Assembly (NCBI RefSeq): GCF_002135415.1
Contig: NZ_NEGJ01000002.1
Span: 372,001-436,000 of the forward strand
Source of the DNA: Acinetobacter sp. ANC 3832
GTDB taxonomy: Bacteria > Pseudomonadota > Gammaproteobacteria > Pseudomonadales > Moraxellaceae
DNA: 64,000 bases
Direction: 5' to 3'
Below, piece by piece: positions 7,751 to 16,515 of the stretch (within the stretch, counting starts at the first letter, position 1; the number at the start of each line of letters is the position of its first letter). Below the pieces are notes generated by a model. The model was not told the origin of the DNA. It searched no databases and saw only the letters and a program-made list of their open reading frames with translations. The position numbers were made by a program, and so were the translations under genes.

Positions 7751-9268
7751 TTAGTCTTTCAACTGTTCAGCTTTTGCTTTTACTGTGACTAAATTACCGT
7801 TCACCGCTTTGGTGATCCGTGTGCCGTAATCTGCATCTGCTTTATAGAAGTAAGACAACATGATGTGTTTTGTTTCTGAATCTTTGACTGCACCTAAATC
7901 AGTAGCGAGATTCATAATTAAGTCTGATATTTCTTTCTCAGTGAATGAACGATATAACTCGCCTGCTTGCTTGAAGTTCTGCTCTTTTTTACCTTCTTGC
8001 ATCACCGTACCCACTAAAGGTGTTTTCACTGCACGGGCTTTTTCAGTCGCAGGTTTTGGCGCTTTACGACTTGGCTCGTAGTTCACATCAGAACTGCTCA
8101 TTCCTAAATTCATCGTGCCATCTTGGTTATTGTTGTTTACATCAACAAGTGGACGATTTACTGCTAGTTGCTGATGATTCGCACCCAAACGATACATTTG
8201 CGTATCGGAATAAGAGAACACACGCCCTTGAAGTAATCGATCTTCTGAAGGCTCAATTCCTGGGACAATATTTGCAGGTGCAAAAGCAGATTGTTCTGTT
8301 TCTTGGAACACATTTTTAGGATTACGATTCAGCGTTAAAGTACCGACTTTAAACTCTGGGAATAACTTTTCAGGCCAAATTTTAGTTGGATCAAGTGGAT
8401 CAAAGTCATAACTGTCTAAATTTTCTGGATCAAGGACCTGAATATAAAGATCCCATTTCGGATATTTACCTGCATCGATATTTTGATACAAATCATTGGT
8501 TAAATGATTGAAATCTTTACCTTGCTGTTCAGCTGCCTCTTTCACATTAAGACCTTTTACACCTTGTTGTGAACGGAAGTTAAACTTCACATATTGATAA
8601 TCACCATTTTCATCATAAAATTTGTATGCATGAACACCAAAACCATCTTGCTCACGGTAGCTCGTTGGCACACCAAATTTAGAGTAAATGTAGGTGATCA
8701 TATTGGTTGACCATGGCTGACTTTGTAAGAAGTCAAATACACGGTTTGCATCTTGAACATTGGTGATTGGACTTGGCTTCATTGCATGAATAAAGTCAGG
8801 AAATTTGATGGCATCTCTAATAAAGAATACTGGGGCATTAATACCGACTAAATCCCAATTGCCTTCTTTGGTATAAAATTTAACGGCAAAACCATGCGGA
8901 TCACGTAAAGTTTCTGGCGAACCTTGCGGATGAATAACGGTTGAGAAGCGTAAGAAAACAGGAGTTTTCGTGCCTGTTTTAAACATTGAAGCAATGGTTA
9001 AATTAGAAATATCTTTCGTCGCGACAAATTCACCATAAGCACCTGTTCCACGTGCATGTACTACACGTTCAGGAATACGCTCACGTGCAAAGCGTTGTAA
9101 TTTTTGTATCAATTGCACATCTTGTAGTAAAACTGAACCATTTTTACCCGCAGTTGTTGAGTTTTGATTGTCACCAACAGGTGCACCGTTATCTTTGGTT
9201 AAAGGTGCGGCTTGAGCAACTGAAATACTCATACCTAACATTGCGACCAATAATGTACGCTTAAACAT
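7751..9268 (-). CDS. katB: Exported monofunctional heme catalase, KatB-like
   Basis: Decomposes hydrogen peroxide. It is a small-subunit (clade 3-type) catalase of about 505 residues. The frame extends to 9307, but the start at 9268 gives a clean signal peptide, MFKRTLLVAMLGMSISVAQA, so the mature enzyme is probably periplasmic. Family signatures are RVVHARGTGAYG with the catalytic histidine, the distal-side NAPVFFIRDAIKFPDF, and RVFSYSDTQMYRLG with the heme-ligating tyrosine. It precedes ankB by about 150 bp on the same strand, as in Pseudomonas katB-ankB. An OxyR-like site lies 58 bp upstream. Confidence 0.93.
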   Translation of the reverse strand: MFKRTLLVAMLGMSISVAQAAPLTKDNGAPVGDNQNSTTAGKNGSVLLQDVQLIQKLQRFARERIPERVVHARGTGAYGEFVATKDISNLTIASMFKTGTKTPVFLRFSTVIHPQGSPETLRDPHGFAVKFYTKEGNWDLVGINAPVFFIRDAIKFPDFIHAMKPSPITNVQDANRVFDFLQSQPWSTNMITYIYSKFGVPTSYREQDGFGVHAYKFYDENGDYQYVKFNFRSQQGVKGLNVKEAAEQQGKDFNHLTNDLYQNIDAGKYPKWDLYIQVLDPENLDSYDFDPLDPTKIWPEKLFPEFKVGTLTLNRNPKNVFQETEQSAFAPANIVPGIEPSEDRLLQGRVFSYSDTQMYRLGANHQQLAVNRPLVDVNNNNQDGTMNLGMSSSDVNYEPSRKAPKPATEKARAVKTPLVGTVMQEGKKEQNFKQAGELYRSFTEKEISDLIMNLATDLGAVKDSETKHIMLSYFYKADADYGTRITKAVNGNLVTVKAKAEQLKD

Positions 9269-9325
9269 AATAAAATTCTCGACTGAATACCTTTCCTGCG
9301 CAGTCAAAATAACGTTACAACAAAA

Positions 9326-9362
9326 ATAGATAAAACCGATAATTTTTATAATATAAATCGGA
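9326..9362. promoter_or_regulatory. Candidate OxyR site upstream of katB
   Basis: Four elements, ATAG (9326), CGAT (9337), ATAA (9348) and CGGA (9359), occur at exact 11-bp steps, matching the ATAG-N7-CTAT-N7-ATAG-N7-CTAT layout of OxyR sites. The first half is good and the last element poor, with 11 of 16 core bases agreeing. Position just upstream of a catalase gene supports it. The region also contains CCGAT/ATCGG as a short inverted repeat. Confidence 0.4.
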
Positions 9363-9491
9363 TTAATGAATTTAATTATGATTCAAATTTAATATCCATT
9401 GTTTTTCAAAAACTTAATTAAATATTTAAGAAATTCCTTGTCAATTTGATACAATTTATCCCAAATTTTAAATCAATCATTTGGTTAAATT

Positions 9492-9932
9492 ATGCGTGCA
9501 TTATTGCAACGAGTTCTTGAAGCAAAAGTTGTTGTCGATGGTCAAACTACAGGTGAAATTGATCATGGCATTTTAGTTTTTTTAGGTCTTGGCAAAGAAG
9601 ATAACTTAGAAAAAGGTAAAAAGTTAATCGATAAAATTCTGAAATATCGCTTTTTTGATGATGAACAAGGCAAAATGGGCTGGAATGTTAGCCAAGCCAA
9701 GGGTGGACTGCTTCTGGTTTCACAATTTACCTTAATGGCTCAAACTCAAAAGGGCTTAAGACCTGATTTTGGACCTGCCATGCCTCCTGCAGAAGCGCAA
9801 ATACTCTACGAACAATTGGTTGAATATACAGAGTCACAATTTCAAAATGTGCAGACTGGAATTTTTGCTGCTGATATGAAAGTTCATTTGGTCAATGATG
9901 GACCAGTGACGTTTAACTTAGAGGTTAAATAA
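9492..9932 (+). CDS. dtd: D-aminoacyl-tRNA deacylase
   Basis: Removes D-amino acids mischarged onto tRNA. The protein is 146 residues, the standard DTD size. It begins with MRALLQRVLEAKVVVDG, as the family does, and carries SQFTLMAQTQKGLRPDF with the catalytic threonine motif SQFTL and the C-terminal NDGPVTFNLE with the Gly-cisPro motif that enforces D-chirality selection. It appears to be monocistronic, followed by a strong terminator shared with the convergent SCP2 gene. Confidence 0.96.
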   Translation: MRALLQRVLEAKVVVDGQTTGEIDHGILVFLGLGKEDNLEKGKKLIDKILKYRFFDDEQGKMGWNVSQAKGGLLLVSQFTLMAQTQKGLRPDFGPAMPPAEAQILYEQLVEYTESQFQNVQTGIFAADMKVHLVNDGPVTFNLEVK

Positions 9933-9973
9933 ACATCAATTCTATCTCTAATTTTGAATAATCATTAGTCAAT

Positions 9974-10003
9974 AAAAAAGCCTATTCATGAATAGGCTTT
10001 TTT
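9974..10003. terminator. Bidirectional terminator (dtd / SCP2 gene)
   Basis: AAAAAAGCCTATTCA is followed directly by its reverse complement TGAATAGGCTTTTTT, a 15-bp perfect palindrome with A and T tracts on both sides, placed between convergent genes. Confidence 0.9.
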
Positions 10004-10064
10004 ATAAGACATCTTATATAACTGTAAATAACAGCCTCATACAAGAAATCTGTAGATCAGGTTA

Positions 10065-10550
10065 TTAAAATGAACGCCCAGTTTTTTCTTTTAAAAACTG
10101 ACGCGCCATTTTAATTTTGTCTTTAATTGGCTTAGGTACTTTAGGTGGAATTAGTTTAGCCACTTGGTTAAACCAAACCAATAAGCCAAAATCACCTTCC
10201 ATTTTAATACTGCCGTTTTGCATACCCGTCATAAATGCAGTTGGGTCACCTTTCATCAAAGTTTTAACGCCTTGTTCGCTGTCTGCAAATTGCAAAATAA
10301 AATCTGCTTTTTCTGCATCACCTGAAACAGTATCAATTTGCCCATTGTTCACCAAGATCTGGCGAGCAACGCCTAAATCTGTACCAATTTGAATACGGAA
10401 CTGACGATCATGTGTCAGCTCAATAAACTTAGGACTAGTACGTGCAAGTTGTTTCATACGAAGCGAAAGACCAAGTACCAATAGGTCTAATGGATCTGTA
10501 CTCGCATCGACAATAGGTAGTTTCACGACTGGAATTGCAGAAAGTTTCAT
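10065..10550 (-). CDS. SCP2 sterol-binding domain protein
   Basis: A 161-residue cytosolic protein whose central part fits the SCP2 lipid-binding fold: FRIQIGTDLGVARQILVNNGQ, then ADFILQFADSEQGVKTLMKGDPTAF, then QNGSIKMEGDFGLLVWF, the typical strand-helix order in which the last segment forms the ligand tunnel edge. The N-terminal 50 residues and the basic C-terminus (KPIKDKIKMARQFLKEK) are lineage-specific. Proteins of this type bind fatty acyl or other hydrophobic ligands; no substrate is assignable. It is monocistronic, with a long hairpin in its leader. Confidence 0.8.
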   Translation of the reverse strand: MKLSAIPVVKLPIVDASTDPLDLLVLGLSLRMKQLARTSPKFIELTHDRQFRIQIGTDLGVARQILVNNGQIDTVSGDAEKADFILQFADSEQGVKTLMKGDPTAFMTGMQNGSIKMEGDFGLLVWFNQVAKLIPPKVPKPIKDKIKMARQFLKEKTGRSF

Positions 10551-10592
10551 GACATTTAAGCCTGTTGTTTTAATACAAAAATATTGGAAGTT

Positions 10593-10646
10593 TGTTGATA
10601 TTTCATAGATGATTTAATGAACCAATGCATTTATGAAATATCAACA
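10593..10646. repeat. 15-bp perfect inverted repeat upstream of SCP2 gene
   Basis: TGTTGATATTTCATA at 10593-10607 is the exact reverse complement of 10632-10646, separated by 24 nt. It ends 43 bp upstream of the SCP2 start. There is no T-tract on either side. It may be a leader hairpin or a wide operator. Confidence 0.6.
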
Positions 10647-10717
10647 GACCCTTTCATCCTAACATAACTTGTTATTTCAGAGACAAAGCTTTCTATAACA
10701 AAGTATCAGCAAGAAAA

Positions 10718-10744
10718 AAAGGTATATCATTTTGATATACCTTT
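10718..10744 (-). terminator. Terminator of small membrane protein gene
   Basis: AAAGGTATATCA (10718-10729) pairs with TGATATACCTTT (10733-10744) across a 3-nt loop. The A-run just before it (10711-10720) reads as a U-tract on the minus strand, downstream of the gene ending at 10821. Confidence 0.85.
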
Positions 10745-10820
10745 GAATGTCTGTGTGAATTTTTTTCGTGTAATTAAGGTCAGTAAAAATTCTTTTGAAT
10801 GCGCTGTTTAATTAATGAAA

Positions 10821-11135
10821 TCATTCATCTTCATATACGGGGGTATGTTCAATATATTGACGATTTGCCAATGCTTTTTGCGCACGGCTGTCTTCTCTTA
10901 ATAAAAAGGCAGTTAAGCCCATCATCGCTAAACTGAGTGCTGTCAAATAGCTATAGGCAACGGACAGATCAAATACATTTTGAATACTAAAACGAATGGC
11001 TTCTAAAATGCCCCAAAAAACCATACCTGCAAACATAAACCCTAACCAATGACGGTATGGGGAAAAGAAAACAGTAGCTAATGCTACAGCAATCAGACTG
11101 AATCCGACTATCGTTGCAAGTGTCGCTGTTACCAT
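10821..11135 (-). CDS. Small integral membrane protein, function unknown
   Basis: A 104-residue protein with three hydrophobic segments: about residues 2-25 (TATLATIVGFSLIAVALATVF), 31-48 and 60-78, followed by a charged cytoplasmic-type tail ending in YEDE. The frame is open to 11189, but the ATG at 11135 has a textbook GGAGG five bases upstream and begins right at the first membrane helix, so it is the better start. I recognise no family. It has its own terminator and is flanked by about 370 bp without genes, so it is probably monocistronic. Confidence 0.7.
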   Translation of the reverse strand: MVTATLATIVGFSLIAVALATVFFSPYRHWLGFMFAGMVFWGILEAIRFSIQNVFDLSVAYSYLTALSLAMMGLTAFLLREDSRAQKALANRQYIEHTPVYEDE

Positions 11136-11504
11136 AAAAACCTCCGCCAAAAATGATGATGCCTCTAACACCGTCCAATGATGTTTCACAACAATGGTTC
11201 AAGCCTTTGCAGTTATTCTTTGTAATCTTATAAAAGCTTATGCAATGCATTATGGATGGTTTTCAGCGGAATAAAAGACTTAGCTGAACGTCATACGACA
11301 TATGTTGTCGCAACATTCTTTTGTCATTACAAATTTTATGATCGTGCTTTTCCTTAAGACTGAATCATTACCTATCTTGGCGTGTCATTACAAAAAAACA
11401 CATGTTGTTTTGTCCTATCAAAAAGATTTTTTCTAATATTTTTATGTTTTTTTGAAAGCTCATTTTTTCAAACGAAAATATTTCAATATGTGCTTTATTT
11501 ATAA
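11136..11504. other. Gene-poor spacer between serB and small membrane protein gene
   Basis: No convincing gene is visible. It must hold the promoter of the membrane protein gene on the minus strand. A short inverted repeat, ATGTTG-TCG-CAACAT, lies at 11302-11316 and overlaps CGACA/TGTCG; it could be an operator. The rest is AT-rich. Confidence 0.4.
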
Positions 11505-11538
11505 ACAAAAAGAACGACTTATTTGTCGTTCTTTTTGT
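11505..11538. terminator. serB terminator
   Basis: ACAAAAAGAACGAC (11505-11518) pairs perfectly with GTCGTTCTTTTTGT (11525-11538) across a 6-nt loop. It lies directly downstream of serB on the minus strand. Confidence 0.88.
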
Positions 11539-11565
11539 CATCAATTTGCAATATTTTAACGGTTT

Positions 11566-12786
11566 TTAAGCGCGGTTTAGATCTTTATCATGTACACCTA
11601 AAAGGTAAAGTACACCATCTAAACCGACACTTGAAATGGCTTGATTAGCGTTTTGACGTACTAATGGTTTCGCACGGAATGCAACACCTAAGCCTGCAAT
11701 TGACAGCATTGGTAAATCATTTGCACCATCACCGACTGCAATCGCTTGTTCAAGTGAAATACCCATTTTTTCAGCCAGCTCACGCAATAAAAATGCTTTG
11801 CGTGCTCCATCGACAATATGACCTTTAACTTCACCTGTGACAACACCATTTTCAACATCAAGAATATTGGCATGCACTTCATCAATACCTAATTTTTGTT
11901 GAAGATATTCAGCAAAATATTGGAATCCACCTGAAAGAATTGCTGTTTTATAACCGAGTGATTTCAAGGTCGAAATCAGACGCTCCGCCCCTTCCGTCAC
12001 AGTTAAACGTTCTGCAATTTTGGGTAATACTGAAGCATCCAAACCTTTTAGTAAGGCAACACGTGCACGGAAACTTTGTTGAAAATCAAGTTCACCTAGC
12101 ATCGCACGTTCAGTAATTTCAGCCACTTGCGTACCTACACCAGCTTCAATTGCAAGTTCATCAATGACTTCTTGTTCAATCAGTGTTGAATCCATGTCAA
12201 AGCAAACCAGACGACGATTACGGCGGAAAGCATTATCTTCCTGAACTGCAACATCCACGCTTAATTCAGTGGAGAGTCGTAAACAAGCTGCTCGCATGGC
12301 AACTGCATCTAACATTTGACCACTTAAACCGAATTGAACACATGAGCGTTTTGGACCATCACTATGTCCATCACGTTCTGGGCGACCCGATAAACGTGTG
12401 ACTGTTTCAATGTTAAAACCTTGACTCGACACAATATTGGTTACAGCTTGTAAATCTGCTGCGGTCAGTTCTGGGGCTAAAGCAGTCACGATATAGCGGG
12501 TTCGTCCGCCTTCGCTCACCCATTGATCATATTCAGTTTCTGAAATAGGTTTAAAGCGAACTGTTAAACCGATATCATGTGCTAAAATAAGGATGTCTTT
12601 CATTGCTAAAGCAGTTGCTGTTTGGTCGTTTGACGATACAACAATACCTAAAGTCAATTGGTTATGAATAACCGCTTGCCCAACATCAAGTATTTGCAAA
12701 GAATGTACGGACAGTACCTGCATTAATCGAGTAAACTGATTCGGTTGATCAGGTCCTAAAAAGGATATAAGAATGATTTCTCGCAT
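11566..12786 (-). CDS. serB: Phosphoserine phosphatase
   Basis: Last step of serine biosynthesis: phosphoserine to serine. The 406-residue protein has an N-terminal ACT-type regulatory region (about residues 1-165, beginning EIILISFLGPDQPNQFTRLMQVL) and a C-terminal HAD phosphatase domain. HAD motif I is CFDMDSTLIEQE, motif II is AILSGGFQYF, motif III/IV is AVGDGANDLPMLSIAGLGVAF. The long N-terminus matches the two-ACT form found in pseudomonads and mycobacteria rather than the shorter E. coli type. It is divergent from a membrane protein gene 59 bp away. Confidence 0.95.
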   Translation of the reverse strand: MREIILISFLGPDQPNQFTRLMQVLSVHSLQILDVGQAVIHNQLTLGIVVSSNDQTATALAMKDILILAHDIGLTVRFKPISETEYDQWVSEGGRTRYIVTALAPELTAADLQAVTNIVSSQGFNIETVTRLSGRPERDGHSDGPKRSCVQFGLSGQMLDAVAMRAACLRLSTELSVDVAVQEDNAFRRNRRLVCFDMDSTLIEQEVIDELAIEAGVGTQVAEITERAMLGELDFQQSFRARVALLKGLDASVLPKIAERLTVTEGAERLISTLKSLGYKTAILSGGFQYFAEYLQQKLGIDEVHANILDVENGVVTGEVKGHIVDGARKAFLLRELAEKMGISLEQAIAVGDGANDLPMLSIAGLGVAFRAKPLVRQNANQAISSVGLDGVLYLLGVHDKDLNRA

Positions 12787-12845
12787 GAATTGACTCTGGT
12801 CTGAGCTACAACTATTGTAAGAATCATAATCGAATTTGAATATAA

Positions 12846-14153
12846 ATGCCTTGGAAGTTTACGTTGAATGCACCTAGACAAGGGCTATTTGCTAGCCTAC
12901 TAATCGTAAGTTTTGCATTACATACCTTTTTATTGGTAATCGCAACGACTCATCAGCTGAATGAAAACCGTGCTAGTCAGGGGCAACTCATGACCAGTCA
13001 ACTGGTTACAGACAGTATTTCTGAGTTAGAGCCTGCAAATACAGTGTCATTGGCATTGCTTGCGAATCGTTATGCGACCAATCCAAGTGTTGCTTCTATC
13101 CGTATTTTAGACGCAAAAAAACAAGTGCTTGCTACCAGTGGTTTAGCCAAAACCCGTCAAGGCGAAGTTTTTGTCCGTGATGCGTTACAGCACGAAAAGA
13201 AAGTCGGTAGCATTGAAATCACCTTGGTTAAGCCAAGTATTGGGGAAATCTTACGTACCCAATGGCTTGCAATTTTGGTTTCACTTCTAATTCATGCATT
13301 CTTATGGTTGGCATATCGTGCAATTGCACGTCCGACTCGAAGCGAATACTTGACACGTTTAAACAATGAAGCTCGTCTTAAACACGAAATTCAACAGCTT
13401 ACAGAAGCTTTAGAAGCAGAAAAAGCCAATCGAACCCTTGCTATTGCTCAAGCGCAACAACAAGTTAAAGTAAAACCTGAACCGAAAAAAGTACCGACTG
13501 AGTTTTCAGTTGATCAAGATATTTTAGCGCTTAATATCCAACATTATGACCCTAAACAATTGATGAATACGGTGAATCAATCAGTTTCATTGCCTTACTT
13601 TAATTTATGCCAGATTTTTTTGAATAAAAGCATTGAGCTGTGCGCGCAACATTTCAAACTGAACTCACATGATTTTGTACGTAATCAAGAATTCAATCAA
13701 AATGGGGCAATCGTGAGTATTTCAGCGACGCAAACCAATGCAGCTGAATGCTTATTAATGATTGCATCGGTGTTTCAGCTTTTATCTGAGGTTCTGTATA
13801 AACGCTACAGAGAAGATAAACGCTTCGTTTTACAAACCCGTTGTGCTGTCAGCTCAGCTGTTGAAGCTATGCAATTGGATGCATTACAAGCATCTGAACG
13901 CTTAACACATCATCTTATTGCAAAAGAAATGGCATTGTATTTAAGCAATGATCACTTAAAACAGATTAGTGGATGCTATCAACTTTTAGCATTGCCGAAT
14001 CCAACCAACGTATTGACGCGTCATGCTTTTATGATCAATGGAATGAATACAGATTGTGCTGAAATTGCACAAACCATTCGTACTGAAATTTTAAAAGGCA
14101 AAAAAAAATCATCTGAACATAACAATCATTCAGAACAAACCTCTGACATCTAA
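12846..14153 (+). CDS. Membrane protein divergent from serB, SMP/YtjB-like
   Basis: A 435-residue inner-membrane protein. One helix at about residues 14-33 is followed by a periplasmic segment of roughly 100 residues with an IRILDAKKQVLATSGLA stretch resembling a small sensor domain, then a second helix at about 141-160. A coiled-coil-like region (RLNNEARLKHEIQQLTEALEAEKANR, about 178-203) leads into a cytoplasmic C-terminal domain that I do not recognise. In many gammaproteobacteria a membrane protein of the SMP (YtjB) family is encoded divergently from serB, and the topology here agrees; the long cytoplasmic domain is beyond what I recall for E. coli YtjB. Function unknown. Confidence 0.65.
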   Translation: MPWKFTLNAPRQGLFASLLIVSFALHTFLLVIATTHQLNENRASQGQLMTSQLVTDSISELEPANTVSLALLANRYATNPSVASIRILDAKKQVLATSGLAKTRQGEVFVRDALQHEKKVGSIEITLVKPSIGEILRTQWLAILVSLLIHAFLWLAYRAIARPTRSEYLTRLNNEARLKHEIQQLTEALEAEKANRTLAIAQAQQQVKVKPEPKKVPTEFSVDQDILALNIQHYDPKQLMNTVNQSVSLPYFNLCQIFLNKSIELCAQHFKLNSHDFVRNQEFNQNGAIVSISATQTNAAECLLMIASVFQLLSEVLYKRYREDKRFVLQTRCAVSSAVEAMQLDALQASERLTHHLIAKEMALYLSNDHLKQISGCYQLLALPNPTNVLTRHAFMINGMNTDCAEIAQTIRTEILKGKKKSSEHNNHSEQTSDI

Positions 14154-14169
14154 CACATATGTATCGTTT

Positions 14170-14205
14170 AAAGCCCGATAAGCATTCAGTTCTATCGGGC
14201 TTTTT
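14170..14205 (+). terminator. Terminator downstream of the SMP-like gene
   Basis: AAAGCCCGATA (14170-14180) pairs with TATCGGGCTTT (14193-14203), followed by a T-run to 14205. Confidence 0.9.
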
Positions 14206-14345
14206 GCATTTTTAAATATCATTATCATTAAATATGGCAAGTGAATGTCTATTCTTTAAACAGAATCTTCTATTTTAGATTTATCACATCTTTTCAATCG
14301 ACTACTAAGCTGTGTATAACAGTCATAGCAATCGGAATGTGATAA

Positions 14346-14382
14346 GCATAGGCAAAACACGTGAAAACACGTTAGACTATGC
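14346..14382 (+). other. Leader hairpin upstream of ribB
   Basis: GCATAG (14346-14351) pairs with CTATGC (14377-14382), and inside it ACGTG-AAAA-CACGT forms a second stem. It ends about 50 bp before the ribB start. The conserved FMN riboswitch elements are not visible, so this is not an RFN element. The 14206-14434 stretch holds nothing else I can name. Confidence 0.4.
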
Positions 14383-14434
14383 CACTATGAATTAATCAAA
14401 ATGTCATTCAGACACAACAAGAAGGTGAAGGTTG

Positions 14435-15556
14435 ATGCCGCTCAATACTGTTGAAGAGCTTGTAGCAGATATCCGCGCAGGGAAAATGGTCATCCTCATG
14501 GATGATGAAGATCGTGAAAATGAAGGTGATTTAGTTATCGCTGCGACACACGTACGCCCTGAAGACATCAACTTTATGATCACTCATGCACGTGGTTTAG
14601 TCTGTCTTACTTTAAGTCGTGACCGTTGTAAGCAATTGAATCTACCCCTTATGGTAGATGCCAATGGTGCACAACATGGTACTAACTTCACGCTTTCGAT
14701 TGAAGCTGCTCAAGGTATTTCTACAGGTATCTCCCCTGCTGAACGTGCACATACCATTCAAACGGCTGTTGCAGCACATGCCAAACCTGCTGATATTGTA
14801 CAACCGGGACATATTTTCCCATTAATGGCGCAACCTGGTGGTGTATTGCACCGCGCAGGTCATACTGAAGCAGGCTGTGACTTATCACGTCTTGCGGGAT
14901 TAGAACCAGCCTCTGTCATTTGTGAAATCATTAATGAAGACGGTACAATGGCGCGCCGTCCTGATTTAGAAGTTTTTGCTGAAAAGCATGGTTTAAAAAT
15001 AGGTACAATTGCCGACCTTATTCACTACCGTATGACCAATGAACAAACGGTTGAACGTATTGATCAGCAAAGCATTGAAACTGAATACGGTACATTTGAT
15101 TTATATCGTTACCGTGAATTAGGTAACCCAGATATTCATTTGGCTTTAGTCAAAGGTCAACCAACAGAAGGCGTGACCACTGTTCGTGTACATGGTTTTA
15201 ATCCTGCACGTGACTTGCTAAAATTGAATAAGAAAGATGGTGAAGCGGCTTGGAATTTAGATAAAGCCCTAAAAATGATTGCTGCCAGTGATCGCGGTGT
15301 CTTGGTATGGATTGGTCAACGTCATTTATCTGACCTTGGTCCTGCATTAGACGCATTGTCTGCTCCCAAACCGACTAAATCGAATGCGGCATTGTCTCAG
15401 CAATACCAAACAATTGGTGTCGGTGCACAAATTTTGCGTGATTTAGGCGTTGAAAAAATGAAGCTATTAAGCTCACCATTACGCTTTAATGCCTTGTCTG
15501 GTTTTAATTTAGAAGTGGTGGAATATGTCACCGCAGATCAAAATTCTGTTCAATAA
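14435..15556 (+). CDS. ribB: 3,4-dihydroxy-2-butanone 4-phosphate synthase with degenerate RibA-like domain
   Basis: The N-terminal domain (about residues 1-205) makes dihydroxybutanone phosphate from ribulose 5-phosphate for riboflavin synthesis. It carries [21 protein letters not shown], and [11 protein letters not shown] with the catalytic histidine. The C-terminal domain (about 210-365) resembles GTP cyclohydrolase II but contains no cysteine at all, so the zinc site is gone; only [18 protein letters not shown] is clearly kept. It is therefore probably monofunctional, with GTP cyclohydrolase II encoded elsewhere. I chose ATG at 14435 over TTG at 14432; GAAGGTGAAGG precedes it. It starts the ribB-ribH-nusB-thiL-pgpA run. 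Confidence 0.92.
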   Translation: MPLNTVEELVADIRAGKMVILMDDEDRENEGDLVIAATHVRPEDINFMITHARGLVCLTLSRDRCKQLNLPLMVDANGAQHGTNFTLSIEAAQGISTGISPAERAHTIQTAVAAHAKPADIVQPGHIFPLMAQPGGVLHRAGHTEAGCDLSRLAGLEPASVICEIINEDGTMARRPDLEVFAEKHGLKIGTIADLIHYRMTNEQTVERIDQQSIETEYGTFDLYRYRELGNPDIHLALVKGQPTEGVTTVRVHGFNPARDLLKLNKKDGEAAWNLDKALKMIAASDRGVLVWIGQRHLSDLGPALDALSAPKPTKSNAALSQQYQTIGVGAQILRDLGVEKMKLLSSPLRFNALSGFNLEVVEYVTADQNSVQ

Positions 15557-15579
15557 CATTTATTAATATCGAGGTTGCT

Positions 15580-16050
15580 ATGGCGATTCGCCGTATTGAA
15601 GGTTTATTACATCTCGCGAGCGAAGGTCGTTACGCGATTTTAGTTGGTCGTTTTAACAGCTTTGTTGTTGAACATTTACTAGAAGGTGCAATTGATACGT
15701 TGCATCGTCATGGTGTATCCGACGATAATATCACTGTCGTTCATGCACCAGGCGCATGGGAACTTCCCGTTGTCGCTAAAAAATTAGCTGCATCAGGTAA
15801 CTTTGATGCAGTTATCGCTCTTGGCGCAGTCATTCGTGGTAGTACGCCACATTTTGACTTCGTTGCTGGCGAATGTGCCAAAGGTTTAGGTGTAGTTGGT
15901 TTAGATACTGGCTTACCTGTAATCAATGGTGTATTAACTACGGATAGTATTGAACAAGCGATTGAACGCTCTGGTACAAAAGCAGGCAATAAAGGTGGCG
16001 AAGCTGCTCTTACTGCAATTGAAATGGTTAATTTGTTAAAGGCGATTTAA
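15580..16050 (+). CDS. ribH: 6,7-dimethyl-8-ribityllumazine synthase
   Basis: Condenses dihydroxybutanone phosphate with the aminouracil intermediate to give lumazine, the penultimate riboflavin step. The 156-residue length is normal. Visible signatures are [47 protein letters not shown] with the catalytic histidine, and [17 protein letters not shown]. It lies 23 bp after ribB, whose product is its substrate, and three bases before nusB. Confidence 0.96.
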   Translation: MAIRRIEGLLHLASEGRYAILVGRFNSFVVEHLLEGAIDTLHRHGVSDDNITVVHAPGAWELPVVAKKLAASGNFDAVIALGAVIRGSTPHFDFVAGECAKGLGVVGLDTGLPVINGVLTTDSIEQAIERSGTKAGNKGGEAALTAIEMVNLLKAI

Positions 16051-16053
16051 AGC

Positions 16054-16503
16054 ATGTCGCAGACACTCCAAGCAACTTATGCAGCGAAACGCAAAGCACG
16101 TCGTTTTGCTGTACAAGGAATTTATGAATGGCAGATGAGCCACAACCCAGTTCATGAAATTGAAGCACGTACACGTGTGGAAAATGCCATGCACAAGGTG
16201 GATCTCGGTTATTACCATGAATTGCTGACGCAAGTGGTTGCCACTCATGAAGCATTAGATGCTTTACTGATCCCTGTACTTGATCGCGAGATTGATGCAT
16301 TGGATGGTGTGGAACTTGCAACATTGCGTCTAGGCGCATACGAACTGAAAGATCATCTTGAAGTTCCGTATCGCGTTGTTCTTGATGAAGCAATTGAGCT
16401 TGCAAAACACTTTGGCGGTGCAGACAGTCATAAATACATCAATGGTGTATTAGACCGTTTAGCAAACAGCCTGCGTGAAGCAGAAAAGCAATCCGCGAAA
16501 TAA
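16054..16503 (+). CDS. nusB: Transcription antitermination factor NusB
   Basis: A 149-residue all-helical RNA-binding protein that, with NusE, binds boxA RNA and promotes antitermination of rRNA operons. It begins with the typical [14 protein letters not shown] and ends with the conserved [27 protein letters not shown]. It sits three bases after ribH and twelve before thiL; ribH-nusB-thiL is a widespread bacterial order. Confidence 0.95.
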   Translation: MSQTLQATYAAKRKARRFAVQGIYEWQMSHNPVHEIEARTRVENAMHKVDLGYYHELLTQVVATHEALDALLIPVLDREIDALDGVELATLRLGAYELKDHLEVPYRVVLDEAIELAKHFGGADSHKYINGVLDRLANSLREAEKQSAK

Positions 16504-16515
16504 GTTGTTGTTGAG

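Noticed and set aside
14206..14240. Possible Fur box near ATATCATTATCATT upstream of ribB
   Set aside because: Only one arm resembles the Fur consensus; the second arm is missing and the neighbouring riboflavin genes give no support.
16028..16405. 125-residue minus-strand frame over nusB
   Set aside because: Antisense shadow of nusB; no ribosome binding site or family sequence.
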